In this document: positions 53,405 to 62,212 of the stretch, in pieces | Position numbering within the stretch: the first letter of the stretch is position 1 | Layout of the letters: each line of letters opens with the position of its first letter | Source: Rhodobacteraceae bacterium UBA6213 | GTDB lineage: Bacteria; Pseudomonadota; Alphaproteobacteria; Rhodobacterales; Rhodobacteraceae | DNA length: 64,000 nt | Assembly (NCBI GenBank): GCA_002421605.1 | Contig: DISJ01000016.1 | Span: forward strand, 1 to 64,000 | Direction of reading: 5' to 3' | Notes under the pieces: generated by a model | The model's input: only the letters and a program-made list of their open reading frames with translations | Told to the model about the DNA's origin: nothing | Databases searched by the model: none | Program-made: the position numbers and the translations under genes

Positions 53405-54949
53405 ATGTTCAACATGATGAATTGGATCAAGCTGGCGGGCGCCACAATCGCTACGCTACTTGTGTTCCTTTTGGGAAACTGGGCGGCGAATACGCTCTAT
53501 TTTGGCGATGCAGGCGAAGAAGTGGCCCATGCGCCCGAGGCAATCGCCCCGGCGGCAATGGCCCCGGCGGAAACGGCCCCGGCCGCTACCGCAGCCGCAG
53601 ATGCCCCGGCGGCTGCGCCGGCTGAGGCCACCCCCGCCGAAACAGGTTTTGTCGCCCCGCCGCTTTCCGCGCCCGTGGCCGATCAGATTGCTGCCGCCGA
53701 CCTGGAAGCTGGCGCGAAAGTCTTTCTGAAGTGCAAGGCTTGCCACCGCCTCGATGGCAAGAATGGCGTTGGCCCAAGCTTGGACGGCATTTTTGGCCGC
53801 ACAACTGGCTCGGTCGAAGGCTTCAAATACTCGGATGCGAACAAGGGTGCGAATGTCGTCTGGAGCCCCGAGGTGATGAACGACTACTTGTCGAACCCCA
53901 AAACTTACATGCCAGGCAACAAGATGACCTTTGTTGGCTTGCCGGACGAAGCTGACCGCATCAACTTGATTGCATGGCTTTTGGCAAACGGTGGCGGTGC
54001 CGACGGCGCCGCAGCGGCGGCACCTGCTGCTGAAGCCACTGCTGCCCCTGCTGCCGCAGAGCCTGCCGCGGCGGCACCTGCTGCGGCTGCGCCTGCCGCA
54101 ACCGGTGGGGCCCCCACTTTGGTGTCGCGCCTTGCCGGTGCCGATGTCGCTGCGGGTGGCGTTATCTTCGAACAGTGCGCCGCTTGCCACAACCTTGATG
54201 GCACAAACTCGGTTGGTCCTTACCTTAATGGTGTGCTTGGCCGCGGCACGGCAATGGCCGAAGGGTATGCCTATTCGGACGCGAACAAGGCCGCCAATCA
54301 GACCTGGACTGCATCGACCATCTACAAGTATCTGGTCGATCCGCAGGCAGTGCTGCCCGGCACGGCGATGACCTTTGCCGGTCTGCCGGACGATCAGGAC
54401 CGCATCAACGTGATCGCGTGGCTGTTGTCGAACGGTGGCGTGGCCGTGCGGGACACGCAGTCGGTCGAGGATGCGTTGGCGATTGGTGCGGCACAGGCTG
54501 CCGCAGCGCCTGCTACCGCAGCGCCTGCTGCTGCTGAACCCACCGCCGCTGCACCCGCCGCCGCTGCACCCGCCGCCGCAGAACCTGCCACTGCGCCCGC
54601 AGCAGTCGAGGGTGGCGTTGCCCCGATCTCTGAGCGGATCCAAACTGCAGATCTGGAAGCCGGTGCAAAGGTCTACCTGAAGTGCAAGGCCTGCCACAAG
54701 GTTGATGGCAAAAACTCGGTTGGCCCGGCGCTGAATGGCATCATCGACCGTGTTTCCGGCACGGTGCCCGACTTCAAGTATTCGGACGCCAACAAGAACG
54801 CCGCGATCACCTGGACGCTGGAAAATCTGGATGTCTATCTGGCCGATCCAAAGGCTTTCATGCCCGGCAACAAAATGACCTTCGTCGGCCTGCCGAAACC
54901 AGAAGACCGCGCCAATATTCTGGCATGGTTGCAGGCAAACGCTATGTAA
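53405..54949 (+). CDS. Membrane-anchored cytochrome c with three heme domains
   Basis: A 514-aa protein with an uncleaved N-terminal helix (about residues 8-30) and three tandem class I cytochrome c domains joined by Ala/Pro/Glu-rich linkers. The heme sites are CKACH 110-114, CAACH 258-262 and CKACH 427-431. Each domain has its Met ligand in PGNKMTF or PGTAMTF and a YSDANK segment. Domains 1 and 3 are closest. Single-domain relatives (cytochrome cy of Rhodobacter) carry electrons from the bc1 complex to oxidases or photosynthetic reaction centres; the triple form here is probably a membrane electron wire. Confidence 0.93.
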   Translation: MFNMMNWIKLAGATIATLLVFLLGNWAANTLYFGDAGEEVAHAPEAIAPAAMAPAETAPAATAAADAPAAAPAEATPAETGFVAPPLSAPVADQIAAADLEAGAKVFLKCKACHRLDGKNGVGPSLDGIFGRTTGSVEGFKYSDANKGANVVWSPEVMNDYLSNPKTYMPGNKMTFVGLPDEADRINLIAWLLANGGGADGAAAAAPAAEATAAPAAAEPAAAAPAAAAPAATGGAPTLVSRLAGADVAAGGVIFEQCAACHNLDGTNSVGPYLNGVLGRGTAMAEGYAYSDANKAANQTWTASTIYKYLVDPQAVLPGTAMTFAGLPDDQDRINVIAWLLSNGGVAVRDTQSVEDALAIGAAQAAAAPATAAPAAAEPTAAAPAAAAPAAAEPATAPAAVEGGVAPISERIQTADLEAGAKVYLKCKACHKVDGKNSVGPALNGIIDRVSGTVPDFKYSDANKNAAITWTLENLDVYLADPKAFMPGNKMTFVGLPKPEDRANILAWLQANAM

Positions 54950-54975
54950 GCCGACATCGGCACAACAAGCCGCTC

Positions 54976-55010
54976 AAGGCCGCGCCCCACAGCGCGGCCT
55001 TTTGCATTTT
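54976..55010 (+). terminator. Rho-independent terminator after the cytochrome c gene
   Basis: AAGGCCGCGC 54976-54985 and GCGCGGCCTT 54992-55001 form a perfect 10-bp stem with a 6-nt loop, followed by TTGCATTTT. It lies 26 nt after the stop codon. Confidence 0.88.
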
Positions 55011-55111
55011 CAACCGGTTCTCACGCATTCGCGCCTTGCTGCGAGGGGGGACTGACCGTTACCTTGCCAGAGCGCCGGCCCGGCGGGCGCGGATCAGAGG
55101 AGTGCAAGCTG

Positions 55112-56992
55112 ATGGCAAGGCAAACGACTGTGGCGGCGACGCTGCCGATGCGGCCGCTGGTAGTGGTTCTGTTGACGACAACGATCTGGCTGATGTTCGC
55201 GCTCGCGGCATTGGCACAGGACGCCACGATTCGCTCGCACGGCATATCGACCTTTGGCGATCTGAAATATGGCCCTGATTTTGCGCATCTCGATTACGTC
55301 AACCCGGACGCACCCAAGGGCGGTGAAATCTCGATCTGGGCTTCGGGCGGATTCGACAGCTACAACGCCTACACCATCAAGGGCCGCGCCGCCGCGCTTT
55401 CCACAAGCCCGCTCGAATCGCTGTTGACCGGCACTTCGGACGAGATCGGTTCGGCCTATGGCCTGCTGGCGGAAGGTATGGAATATCCGGCTAGCCGCGA
55501 CTGGGTGATTTTTGCGCTGCATTCCGAAGCGCGCTTTTCTGACGGCTCGCCGCTGACTGCCGAAGACGTGCTCTTTTCCTACGAATTGCTGCGCGACAAA
55601 GGCTTGTCGAGTTTTCGCGGCGTGATAACGCAGATGATCGCAAGCGCGGAAGTGATCGACCCATTGCACATCAAGTTCACCTTCACCCCTGATTACCCGC
55701 GCCGCGATGTGATTCAAGCGGCGGGCTCTCTGCCGGTGTTTTCGAAGGCAGAGTTTCTGGCCAGCGGGCGTGATATAGAAGAAACCTCGGATGTGCCCTA
55801 TCTCGGTTCAGGCCCCTACGTTTTTGACAGTGCAGACGAGGGGCGCCGCGTGGTCTGGCGGCGCAACCCCGACTATTGGGGGCAAGACCTGCCGATCAAC
55901 ATTGGCCGCAACAACTTTGACCGTATTCGGATCGAATATTTCGCCGATTACGAGGCGGCGTTCGAGGGCTTCAAGGCGGGGGCCTATACATTCCGCTCCG
56001 AGGCGTCATCGCTGATCTGGGCAACGCGATATGATTTTCCAGCGTTGACCAACGGCTGGGTAATCAAGACGGAGTTGCCCAACGGCAACATCAGCTCGGG
56101 CCAAGCCTTTGTGTTGAACTTGCGGCGCGAGAAGTTTCAGGACCCTCGGGTGCGCGAAGCGATTGGTCTGATGTTCAACTTTGAATGGTCAAACGAGTCA
56201 CTGTTTTATGGCCTTTATGCGCGCACCACGTCGTTCTGGGACAATAGCGAACTGGCGGCGAGCGGCACCCCAACGCCTGAAGAACTGGCGCTTCTTGAGC
56301 CATTGGCCGATCAGCTACCCCCCGGCGTGCTGAGCGACCCCGCGGTGATGCCCGCGACCTCGGGTGCGACGCAGCTTGACCGTGCCAACATGCGCAGCGC
56401 CGCAGCACTGCTTGATGAAGCGGGTTGGGTGGTGGGCAGCGACGGCATACGCCGAAACGCCAAGGGTGAGAAGTTGGTGGTCGAGTTTCTGAACGATAGC
56501 CAAAGCTTTGATCGCGTAATCAACCCCTATGTCGAAAACCTGCGCGCACTGGGTGTGGATGCGGTGCACAGCCGGGTTGACGATGCCCAAATGACAAGCC
56601 GCGAACGCAGCCACGACTTTGACATCATCACCGGCCAGTTGGGGCAAGACTACATCCCCGGTTCCGGATTGCAGCAGTATTTTGGCTCGGCCAGCACCGA
56701 CGACGCTTTCAACCTGATGGGGTTGCAAAACTCGGCGGTGGATGTGCTGATCGGGCATATCGAGGCTGCCAAAACCCGCGCCGAAATGACGGTGGCGGTG
56801 CACGCGCTTGATCGGGTGCTGCGCGCCATCCGCTTCTGGGTGCCGCAATGGTATAAGGACGTCTATACAGTCGCCTATTTTGACATGTACGAGCATCCCG
56901 AGACCTTGCCACCCTATTCGTCGGGCGAGCTGGATTTCTGGTGGGTTAATGCTGAAAAAGTTGAAAAACTGACGGCGGCTGGCGCATTCTGA
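55112..56992 (+). CDS. yejA: Peptide ABC transporter substrate-binding protein YejA
   Basis: A 626-aa family 5 extracellular solute-binding protein of the YejA type, which delivers oligopeptides (and microcin C in enterics) to YejBEF. ATG 55112 follows AGAGGAG. The signal peptide is long and ends ALAQ near residue 36. The mature protein begins with HGISTFGDLKYGPDFAHLDYVNP, a YejA hallmark, with FTPDYPRRDVIQ and FVLNLRREKFQDPRVREAI later. It is the first gene of yejABEF, 32 nt before yejB. Confidence 0.95.
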   Translation: MARQTTVAATLPMRPLVVVLLTTTIWLMFALAALAQDATIRSHGISTFGDLKYGPDFAHLDYVNPDAPKGGEISIWASGGFDSYNAYTIKGRAAALSTSPLESLLTGTSDEIGSAYGLLAEGMEYPASRDWVIFALHSEARFSDGSPLTAEDVLFSYELLRDKGLSSFRGVITQMIASAEVIDPLHIKFTFTPDYPRRDVIQAAGSLPVFSKAEFLASGRDIEETSDVPYLGSGPYVFDSADEGRRVVWRRNPDYWGQDLPINIGRNNFDRIRIEYFADYEAAFEGFKAGAYTFRSEASSLIWATRYDFPALTNGWVIKTELPNGNISSGQAFVLNLRREKFQDPRVREAIGLMFNFEWSNESLFYGLYARTTSFWDNSELAASGTPTPEELALLEPLADQLPPGVLSDPAVMPATSGATQLDRANMRSAAALLDEAGWVVGSDGIRRNAKGEKLVVEFLNDSQSFDRVINPYVENLRALGVDAVHSRVDDAQMTSRERSHDFDIITGQLGQDYIPGSGLQQYFGSASTDDAFNLMGLQNSAVDVLIGHIEAAKTRAEMTVAVHALDRVLRAIRFWVPQWYKDVYTVAYFDMYEHPETLPPYSSGELDFWWVNAEKVEKLTAAGAF

Positions 56993-57024
56993 CGCCAGCG
57001 CGAAGGGCAGGGGCATAACCGGGC

Positions 57025-58185
57025 ATGAGCGCCTACATCCTCAGGCGGTTGCTGTTGATCATCCCGACTCTGTTCGGAATCATGTTGATCAACTTCGCAC
57101 TGACCCAGTTCGTGCCCGGAGGGCCGATCGAGCAGATCATCGCCCAGATGGAGGGCGAGGGCGACGTGTTCCGTAACATTGCGGGCGGCGGCGACGCTGG
57201 GGCGCAAGGCGCCAGCGGCGGCGCGGGCGAAGACCGCTATAGTGGCGCGCGCGGCTTGCCCCCCGAAATGCTTGACGCGCTAGAAGTGCAGATGGGTTTT
57301 GCGCGCATTGTCTGCGATCCGGGGCATGTGGGTGAACCAAACCTGAAGGCCGAGGATTGCCGCAAAGAAAAAATTTCTGCAGTGCGGCAGTTCATTACGA
57401 TGATGGGCAACTACCTGCGCTTTGATTTTGGCGAGAGCTTCTTTCACTCAAGCTCGGTGATCGACCTCGTGCTCGACAAGATGCCGGTGTCGATCACGCT
57501 GGGGCTTTGGTCGACCCTGCTGGCCTACATAATCTCGATCCCGCTTGGCATCCGCAAGGCGGTTAAGGATGGCAGCGCCTTTGACACATGGACCAGCGGT
57601 GTGATCATTGTGGGCTATGCGATCCCTGGCTTTTTGTTCGCGGTGCTGTTGATGGTGCTGTTCGCGGGTGGGAGCTATTGGAAAATCTTTCCGCTGCGCG
57701 GGCTGACCAGCGAAAACTGGAATGATCTGAGCTTGGTCGGCAAGGCTCTTGATTATCTGTGGCACATCACCTTGCCGGTCGTGGCCTCGACGATTTCCAG
57801 CTTTGCCACGCTGACCTTGCTGACCAAGAACAGCTTTCTTGACGAGATCAACAAGCAATACGTGATGACCGCGCGCGCCAAGGGCCAGACCGAGCGGCGG
57901 GTGCTGTACGGGCATGTGTTTCGCAATGCGATGCTGATCGTCATCGCCGGTTTCCCGAGCCTGTTTTTGGGTGTATTCTTTGGCGCCTCGATCCTGATCG
58001 AAACGATCTTTTCGCTTGATGGCCTAGGCCGGCTGGGGTTCGAAGCCGCAGTGGCGCGCAACTATCCGGTGATTTTCGGCACGCTCTATTTCTTTGGACT
58101 GATCGGACTTTTGGTCGGCATCCTGTCGGACCTGATGTATGTCTTTGTTGACCCGCGTATCGATTTTGAGCGGAGGGCCGGATGA
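57025..58185 (+). CDS. yejB: Peptide ABC transporter permease YejB
   Basis: A 386-aa inner-membrane permease with about six spans. It begins MSAYILRRLLLIIPTLFGIMLINFAL, the family start. A hydrophilic Gly-rich insert follows at about 50-75, and the binding-protein-dependent EAA loop TARAKGQTERRVLYGHVFRNAM is near residue 280. It forms the channel with YejE. Its stop overlaps the yejE start by ATGA. Confidence 0.95.
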   Translation: MSAYILRRLLLIIPTLFGIMLINFALTQFVPGGPIEQIIAQMEGEGDVFRNIAGGGDAGAQGASGGAGEDRYSGARGLPPEMLDALEVQMGFARIVCDPGHVGEPNLKAEDCRKEKISAVRQFITMMGNYLRFDFGESFFHSSSVIDLVLDKMPVSITLGLWSTLLAYIISIPLGIRKAVKDGSAFDTWTSGVIIVGYAIPGFLFAVLLMVLFAGGSYWKIFPLRGLTSENWNDLSLVGKALDYLWHITLPVVASTISSFATLTLLTKNSFLDEINKQYVMTARAKGQTERRVLYGHVFRNAMLIVIAGFPSLFLGVFFGASILIETIFSLDGLGRLGFEAAVARNYPVIFGTLYFFGLIGLLVGILSDLMYVFVDPRIDFERRAG

Positions 58186-59285
58186 AGCTTTCACCGCTCA
58201 ACGCCCGCCGCTGGCGCAATTTCAAGTCAAACCGCCGCGCGTTCTGGTCGCTCTGGATTTTTCTGGCGGCTTTCGGACTGTCGCTGGTGGCCGAGGTGAT
58301 AGCCAATGACAAGCCGATGCTGGTCGGCTACCAAGGCGAACTTTATTTTCCAGCCTATCGTTTCTATCCCGAAACTGCTTTTGGCGGTGACTTTCGTACT
58401 CAAGCCATTTACCGCGATCCGGCGGTACAATGCCTGATCGTATCGGGGGGGCGGCAGGAATGTTGGGATGACCCAGTAGGGATCACGGCACAGGCAAAAA
58501 CCGGGGTGGTGAACGGCGAGGCGATCGAGCGGGGCTGGATGATCTGGCCGCTGATCCGTTATCACTATCGCACTATCAACAACGTTGGCGCGGCCCCTTC
58601 GGCACCAGATGCGGTGCATTGGCTTGGCACCGATGATACTGCACGCGATGTCGCCGCGCGGGTGATCTACGGCTTTCGCACCTCGGTGTTGTTTGCACTG
58701 ATCGTGACCAGCATTTCGTCAGTTCTGGGCGTCGCTGCGGGGGCAGTGCAGGGCTATTTTGGCGGGCGAACCGACCTGATCTTTCAGCGCGCGCTGGAAA
58801 TCTGGGGCTCTACGCCCTCGCTTTACGTCATCATCATCCTGTTTGCCATTCTCGGGCGCAGTTTCTGGCTTTTGGTATTTGTTACCATTCTGTTCGGCTG
58901 GCCCGCGCTAACGGGTGTGGTGCGGGCCGAGTTTCTGCGGGCGCGTAATTTCGAATATGTCCGCGCCGCCCGTGCGCTAGGGGTTTCGGACCGCGTCATC
59001 ATGTTCCGCCATATCCTGCCGAACGCGATGGTGGCGACGTTGACGCTGATGCCGTTTGTGGTGACAGGTGCCATTTCCGGCCTCGCCTCGCTCGATTACC
59101 TCGGCTACGGGCTGCCCTCATCGGCACCCAGCCTTGGCGAACTGGCGTTGCAAGCCAAACAGAACCTGCAAGCGCCGTGGCTTGGTTTTTCGGCTTTTTT
59201 CACCTTTGCCCTGATGCTCTCGCTCTTGGTCTTCATCTTTGAAGGCGTGCGCGACGCGTTTGACCCGCGAAAGACATTCAAATGA
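58182..59285 (+). CDS. yejE: Peptide ABC transporter permease YejE
   Basis: A 367-aa permease of the YejE type. Its N-terminus LNARRWRNFKSNRRAFWSLW is the family signature. A large periplasmic loop follows, with VHWLGTDDTARDVAARVIYGFRTS, then the EAA loop YVRAARALGVSDRVIMFRHILPNA near residue 265. ATG 58182 overlaps the yejB stop, and its own TGA overlaps yejF. Confidence 0.95.
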   Translation: MKLSPLNARRWRNFKSNRRAFWSLWIFLAAFGLSLVAEVIANDKPMLVGYQGELYFPAYRFYPETAFGGDFRTQAIYRDPAVQCLIVSGGRQECWDDPVGITAQAKTGVVNGEAIERGWMIWPLIRYHYRTINNVGAAPSAPDAVHWLGTDDTARDVAARVIYGFRTSVLFALIVTSISSVLGVAAGAVQGYFGGRTDLIFQRALEIWGSTPSLYVIIILFAILGRSFWLLVFVTILFGWPALTGVVRAEFLRARNFEYVRAARALGVSDRVIMFRHILPNAMVATLTLMPFVVTGAISGLASLDYLGYGLPSSAPSLGELALQAKQNLQAPWLGFSAFFTFALMLSLLVFIFEGVRDAFDPRKTFK

Positions 59286-60874
59286 GCGCGGTGCTAGAGG
59301 TCAAAAACCTGAACGTGCGGTTTCGCCAAGACGGGCAGACCATCCACGCCGTGCGTGGTGCCAGTTTTACAGTTGGCAAGGGCGAGACAGTGGCACTGGT
59401 CGGCGAAAGCGGGTCGGGCAAGTCGGTGACGGCACTGGCGACCGTGTCGCTTCTGCCCGGAAGTGCTGAGATCGAGGGCTCGATCAACTACCTCGGGCAG
59501 GAAATGGTCGGTGCCAGCAAGGCGCTGTTGCTGAAGGTGCGCGGCAACGACATCAGCTTTATTTTTCAGGAACCGATGACCAGCCTCAACCCGCTGCACA
59601 CGATCGAACGGCAACTGGCCGAAAGCCTCGCGTTGCATCAGGGTTTGCAGGGGGCTGCGGCGCGATTGCGGATTATCGAACTTTTGGAGAAGGTCGGCAT
59701 CGACAACGCCGAACGCAGGCTCGCCGACTACCCCCACCAGCTTTCGGGCGGGCAGCGGCAGCGGGTGATGATCGCAATGGCGCTGGCAAACGGGCCGGAA
59801 CTGCTGATTGCTGATGAGCCGACAACCGCGCTTGATGTTACGATTCAGGCGCAGATTCTGGAACTTCTGGCAGAGTTGAAGCGCGCCGAGGGCATGAGCC
59901 TTTTGTTCATCAGCCACGATCTGAATATCGTGCGCCGCATTGCCGACCGGGTTTGCGTGATGCAGGGCGGCGAGATTGTTGAACAGGGGCCGGTCGGCGA
60001 AATATTCGCCAACCCGCAGCACCCCTACACGCGCAAGCTTTTAGCGGCCGAGCCACAGGGTGCCCCCGACCCGGTGCCCGAAGGTGCAGACGAACTTGTG
60101 CATACCGAGCATCTCAAGGTCTGGTTTCCAATCCAGCGCGGGATGTTGCGCAAAACCGTCGGCTACGTGAAGGCGGTGAACGACGCGAGCCTGAGCGTGC
60201 GTGCGGGCGAAACGCTGGGCATTGTTGGCGAAAGCGGATCGGGTAAAACCACGCTGGCACTGGCGATCATGCGGTTAATCGCCTCGGAAGGGCCGGTGGT
60301 CTATGCGGGCAACGATATCTCGCACCTGCCCCCGCGCGCATTGCGCAGGCTGCGCCGCGATATGCAGATCGTGTTTCAAGACCCGTTCGGCAGCCTTTCG
60401 CCGCGCATGACCGCAGAACAGATCATTGCCGAAGGCTTGACCGTGCATGGAGTCGAGCCGGGCCGCAACCGGCGCGACATGGTCTCTGAGGTGATGGTCG
60501 AGGTGGGCCTCGATCCCGCCAGTATGACGCGCTACCCGCACGAGTTTTCCGGCGGTCAGCGCCAGCGCATTGCCATCGCCCGCGCGATGATCCTGCGCCC
60601 GCGTCTGGTGGTGCTGGATGAACCAACCTCGGCGCTCGACATGACGGTGCAAGTGCAGATCGTAGACCTTTTGCGCGACCTGCAGCGCCGCCACGGCCTC
60701 GCGTATCTGTTCATCAGCCACGATCTGCGTGTGGTCAGGGCACTGGCGCACAAGGTAATGGTGATGAAGGCGGGTGATGTGGTCGAGGAAGGATCGGCGG
60801 GCGATCTGTTTTCCGCTCCCCGCACCGCCTATACGCGTGAACTTATGGCAGCGGCGCTGGGGCAGAAGCTATGA
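59282..60874 (+). CDS. yejF: Peptide ABC transporter ATPase YejF (two ATPase domains)
   Basis: A 530-aa fusion of two ABC ATPases that power YejBE. Domain 1 (about 1-260) has Walker A GESGSGKS, signature LSGGQRQRV and Walker B LLIADEPTTALD. Domain 2 (about 275-530) has GESGSGKT, FSGGQRQRIA and VVLDEPTSALD. Both catalytic glutamates are intact. ATG 59282 overlaps yejE, and the stop overlaps the glycosyltransferase ATG, so all five genes form one translationally coupled unit. Confidence 0.96.
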   Translation: MSAVLEVKNLNVRFRQDGQTIHAVRGASFTVGKGETVALVGESGSGKSVTALATVSLLPGSAEIEGSINYLGQEMVGASKALLLKVRGNDISFIFQEPMTSLNPLHTIERQLAESLALHQGLQGAAARLRIIELLEKVGIDNAERRLADYPHQLSGGQRQRVMIAMALANGPELLIADEPTTALDVTIQAQILELLAELKRAEGMSLLFISHDLNIVRRIADRVCVMQGGEIVEQGPVGEIFANPQHPYTRKLLAAEPQGAPDPVPEGADELVHTEHLKVWFPIQRGMLRKTVGYVKAVNDASLSVRAGETLGIVGESGSGKTTLALAIMRLIASEGPVVYAGNDISHLPPRALRRLRRDMQIVFQDPFGSLSPRMTAEQIIAEGLTVHGVEPGRNRRDMVSEVMVEVGLDPASMTRYPHEFSGGQRQRIAIARAMILRPRLVVLDEPTSALDMTVQVQIVDLLRDLQRRHGLAYLFISHDLRVVRALAHKVMVMKAGDVVEEGSAGDLFSAPRTAYTRELMAAALGQKL

Positions 60875-62091
60875 AGATTCTGTTCGTACACCAGAACTTT
60901 CCGGGCCAGTTTCCGCACCTTGCCCCGGCGCTGGCGGCGCGCGGGCATCAGGTTCTGGCGCTGACGGCAGAAACCAATGCGCGCAAGTCACCGGTGCGCG
61001 TGGTCAAATACCGAAAGCCTGAACCAATCACAATCTCGCCACCGCTTACCCGCATGTACGCCGAATGCGCTGAACGTGGCGCCCGCGCGGCGCTGGCCGC
61101 CCAACAACTGCGCGATGAGCACGGCTATGTGCCGGACGTGATCTTTGGCCACTCGGGTTGGGGAGAGACGCTTTTTCTCAAGGAAGTATGGCCAGAGGCG
61201 CGGCTGCTGATTTATGCGGAACTGATGTACCGCACCGAAGGGCTCGATACCGATTTCGACCCCGAGTTTCGCCGCGACGGCGTGGCGCCCCGGATTTCAA
61301 CAACGGCGCGGGCGGCGCATCTGGTGCAGGCAATGGTGCAGGCCGATGCGGCACTTGCGCCGACCGAGTTTCAGGCGGCAACCTTTCCGCCAGAGTTGCG
61401 TGCCAAGATCCGGGTCATCCATGATGGTATCGATACCGACGTGGTGCGCCCCAACGCCAATGCGGTGCTGCAGATCCCCAACACAACGATTAGCCTTCGC
61501 GCCGGGGACGAGGTGGTGAGCTTTGTCAACCGTTCGCTGGAACCTTACCGTGGTTATCACAGCTTCATGCGCGCGCTGCCTGGTGTACTCGCCTCGCGGC
61601 CTCGTGCGCACGTCGTGATCGTAGGAGACGAAGGGCAAAGCTACGGTGCGGCACCAAAAGACGGTATCAGCTGGAAGCAGCGCTACCTCGATGAGGTGCG
61701 CGAGCGGATCGATCTTTCGCGCGTGCATTTTTTGGGCCGCGTCCCCTATGCCACCTATCTTTCGTTGTTGCAGGTCACGCGGGTTCACGCCTACCTGACC
61801 TACCCCTTTGTGCTGTCGTGGTCCTGCCTTGAGGCGCTGGGCGCCGGGGCGCTGGTGGTGGGCTCTGACACCGCGCCGGTGCGCGAGGTCATCACAGACG
61901 GCGTAAACGGGCGGCTGGTGGATTTCTTCGACATCCCCGGATGGTCGGCGGCGTTGACCGAGGCGCTAGCAAACCCCGCCGCCTCTGCCCACTTGCGCGC
62001 AGCGGCACGGCAAGGGGTGATTGCGCGCTATGATCTGGCAGCGGCCTGCCTGCCGCGGCTGATCGACTTCGTGGAAAACACAGCGCGCTGA
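60871..62091 (+). CDS. Family 4 glycosyltransferase
   Basis: A 406-aa GT-B fold enzyme. The N-terminal domain begins MKILFVHQNFPGQFPHLAPAL, typical of the GT4 group with an extended N-terminal domain. The C-terminal domain has KIRVIHDGIDTDVVRPN, SLEPYRGYHSFM and the donor-binding SWSCLEALGAGALVVGSDTAPVREVI, with the E-x7-E-like glutamates. It uses an unidentified nucleotide sugar in the cytosol. Its ATG overlaps the yejF stop, an unexpected partner for a peptide importer. Confidence 0.92.
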   Translation: MKILFVHQNFPGQFPHLAPALAARGHQVLALTAETNARKSPVRVVKYRKPEPITISPPLTRMYAECAERGARAALAAQQLRDEHGYVPDVIFGHSGWGETLFLKEVWPEARLLIYAELMYRTEGLDTDFDPEFRRDGVAPRISTTARAAHLVQAMVQADAALAPTEFQAATFPPELRAKIRVIHDGIDTDVVRPNANAVLQIPNTTISLRAGDEVVSFVNRSLEPYRGYHSFMRALPGVLASRPRAHVVIVGDEGQSYGAAPKDGISWKQRYLDEVRERIDLSRVHFLGRVPYATYLSLLQVTRVHAYLTYPFVLSWSCLEALGAGALVVGSDTAPVREVITDGVNGRLVDFFDIPGWSAALTEALANPAASAHLRAAARQGVIARYDLAAACLPRLIDFVENTAR

Positions 62092-62121
62092 TCCACCTAC
62101 TGGGGTCCGTGAAAAGCGCAG

Positions 62122-62192
62122 CGCGCTCCGCGGGGGATATTTCTTTCTGAAGCAGATCAAATGCTTCAGTCAAAATATCCCCGCCGGAGGCC
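62122..62192. repeat. Nested inverted-repeat element, probable bidirectional terminator
   Basis: Two nested stems fold on each other. The outer stem is GGGGATATTT 62133-62142 with AAATATCCCC 62173-62182. The inner stem is CTGAAGCA 62147-62154 with TGCTTCAG 62162-62169 around a 7-nt loop. GCTCCGC and GCCGGAGGC flank it. It lies between convergent genes. A half copy is at 25585-25617 after polA, so it is a dispersed element rather than a one-off terminator. Confidence 0.75.
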
Positions 62193-62212
62193 AGCTACGG
62201 CGCAGCGCGCGC

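Noticed and set aside
53456..54697. Minus-strand open frame of 413 codons antisense to the cytochrome c gene
   Set aside because: Gly/Arg/Ser low-complexity product that mirrors the Ala/Pro linkers of the cytochrome; no ribosome binding site or domain.
55003..55111. yejA start further upstream at 55064
   Set aside because: That start lacks an SD and adds a charged stretch before the signal peptide; AGAGGAG fits ATG 55112 better.
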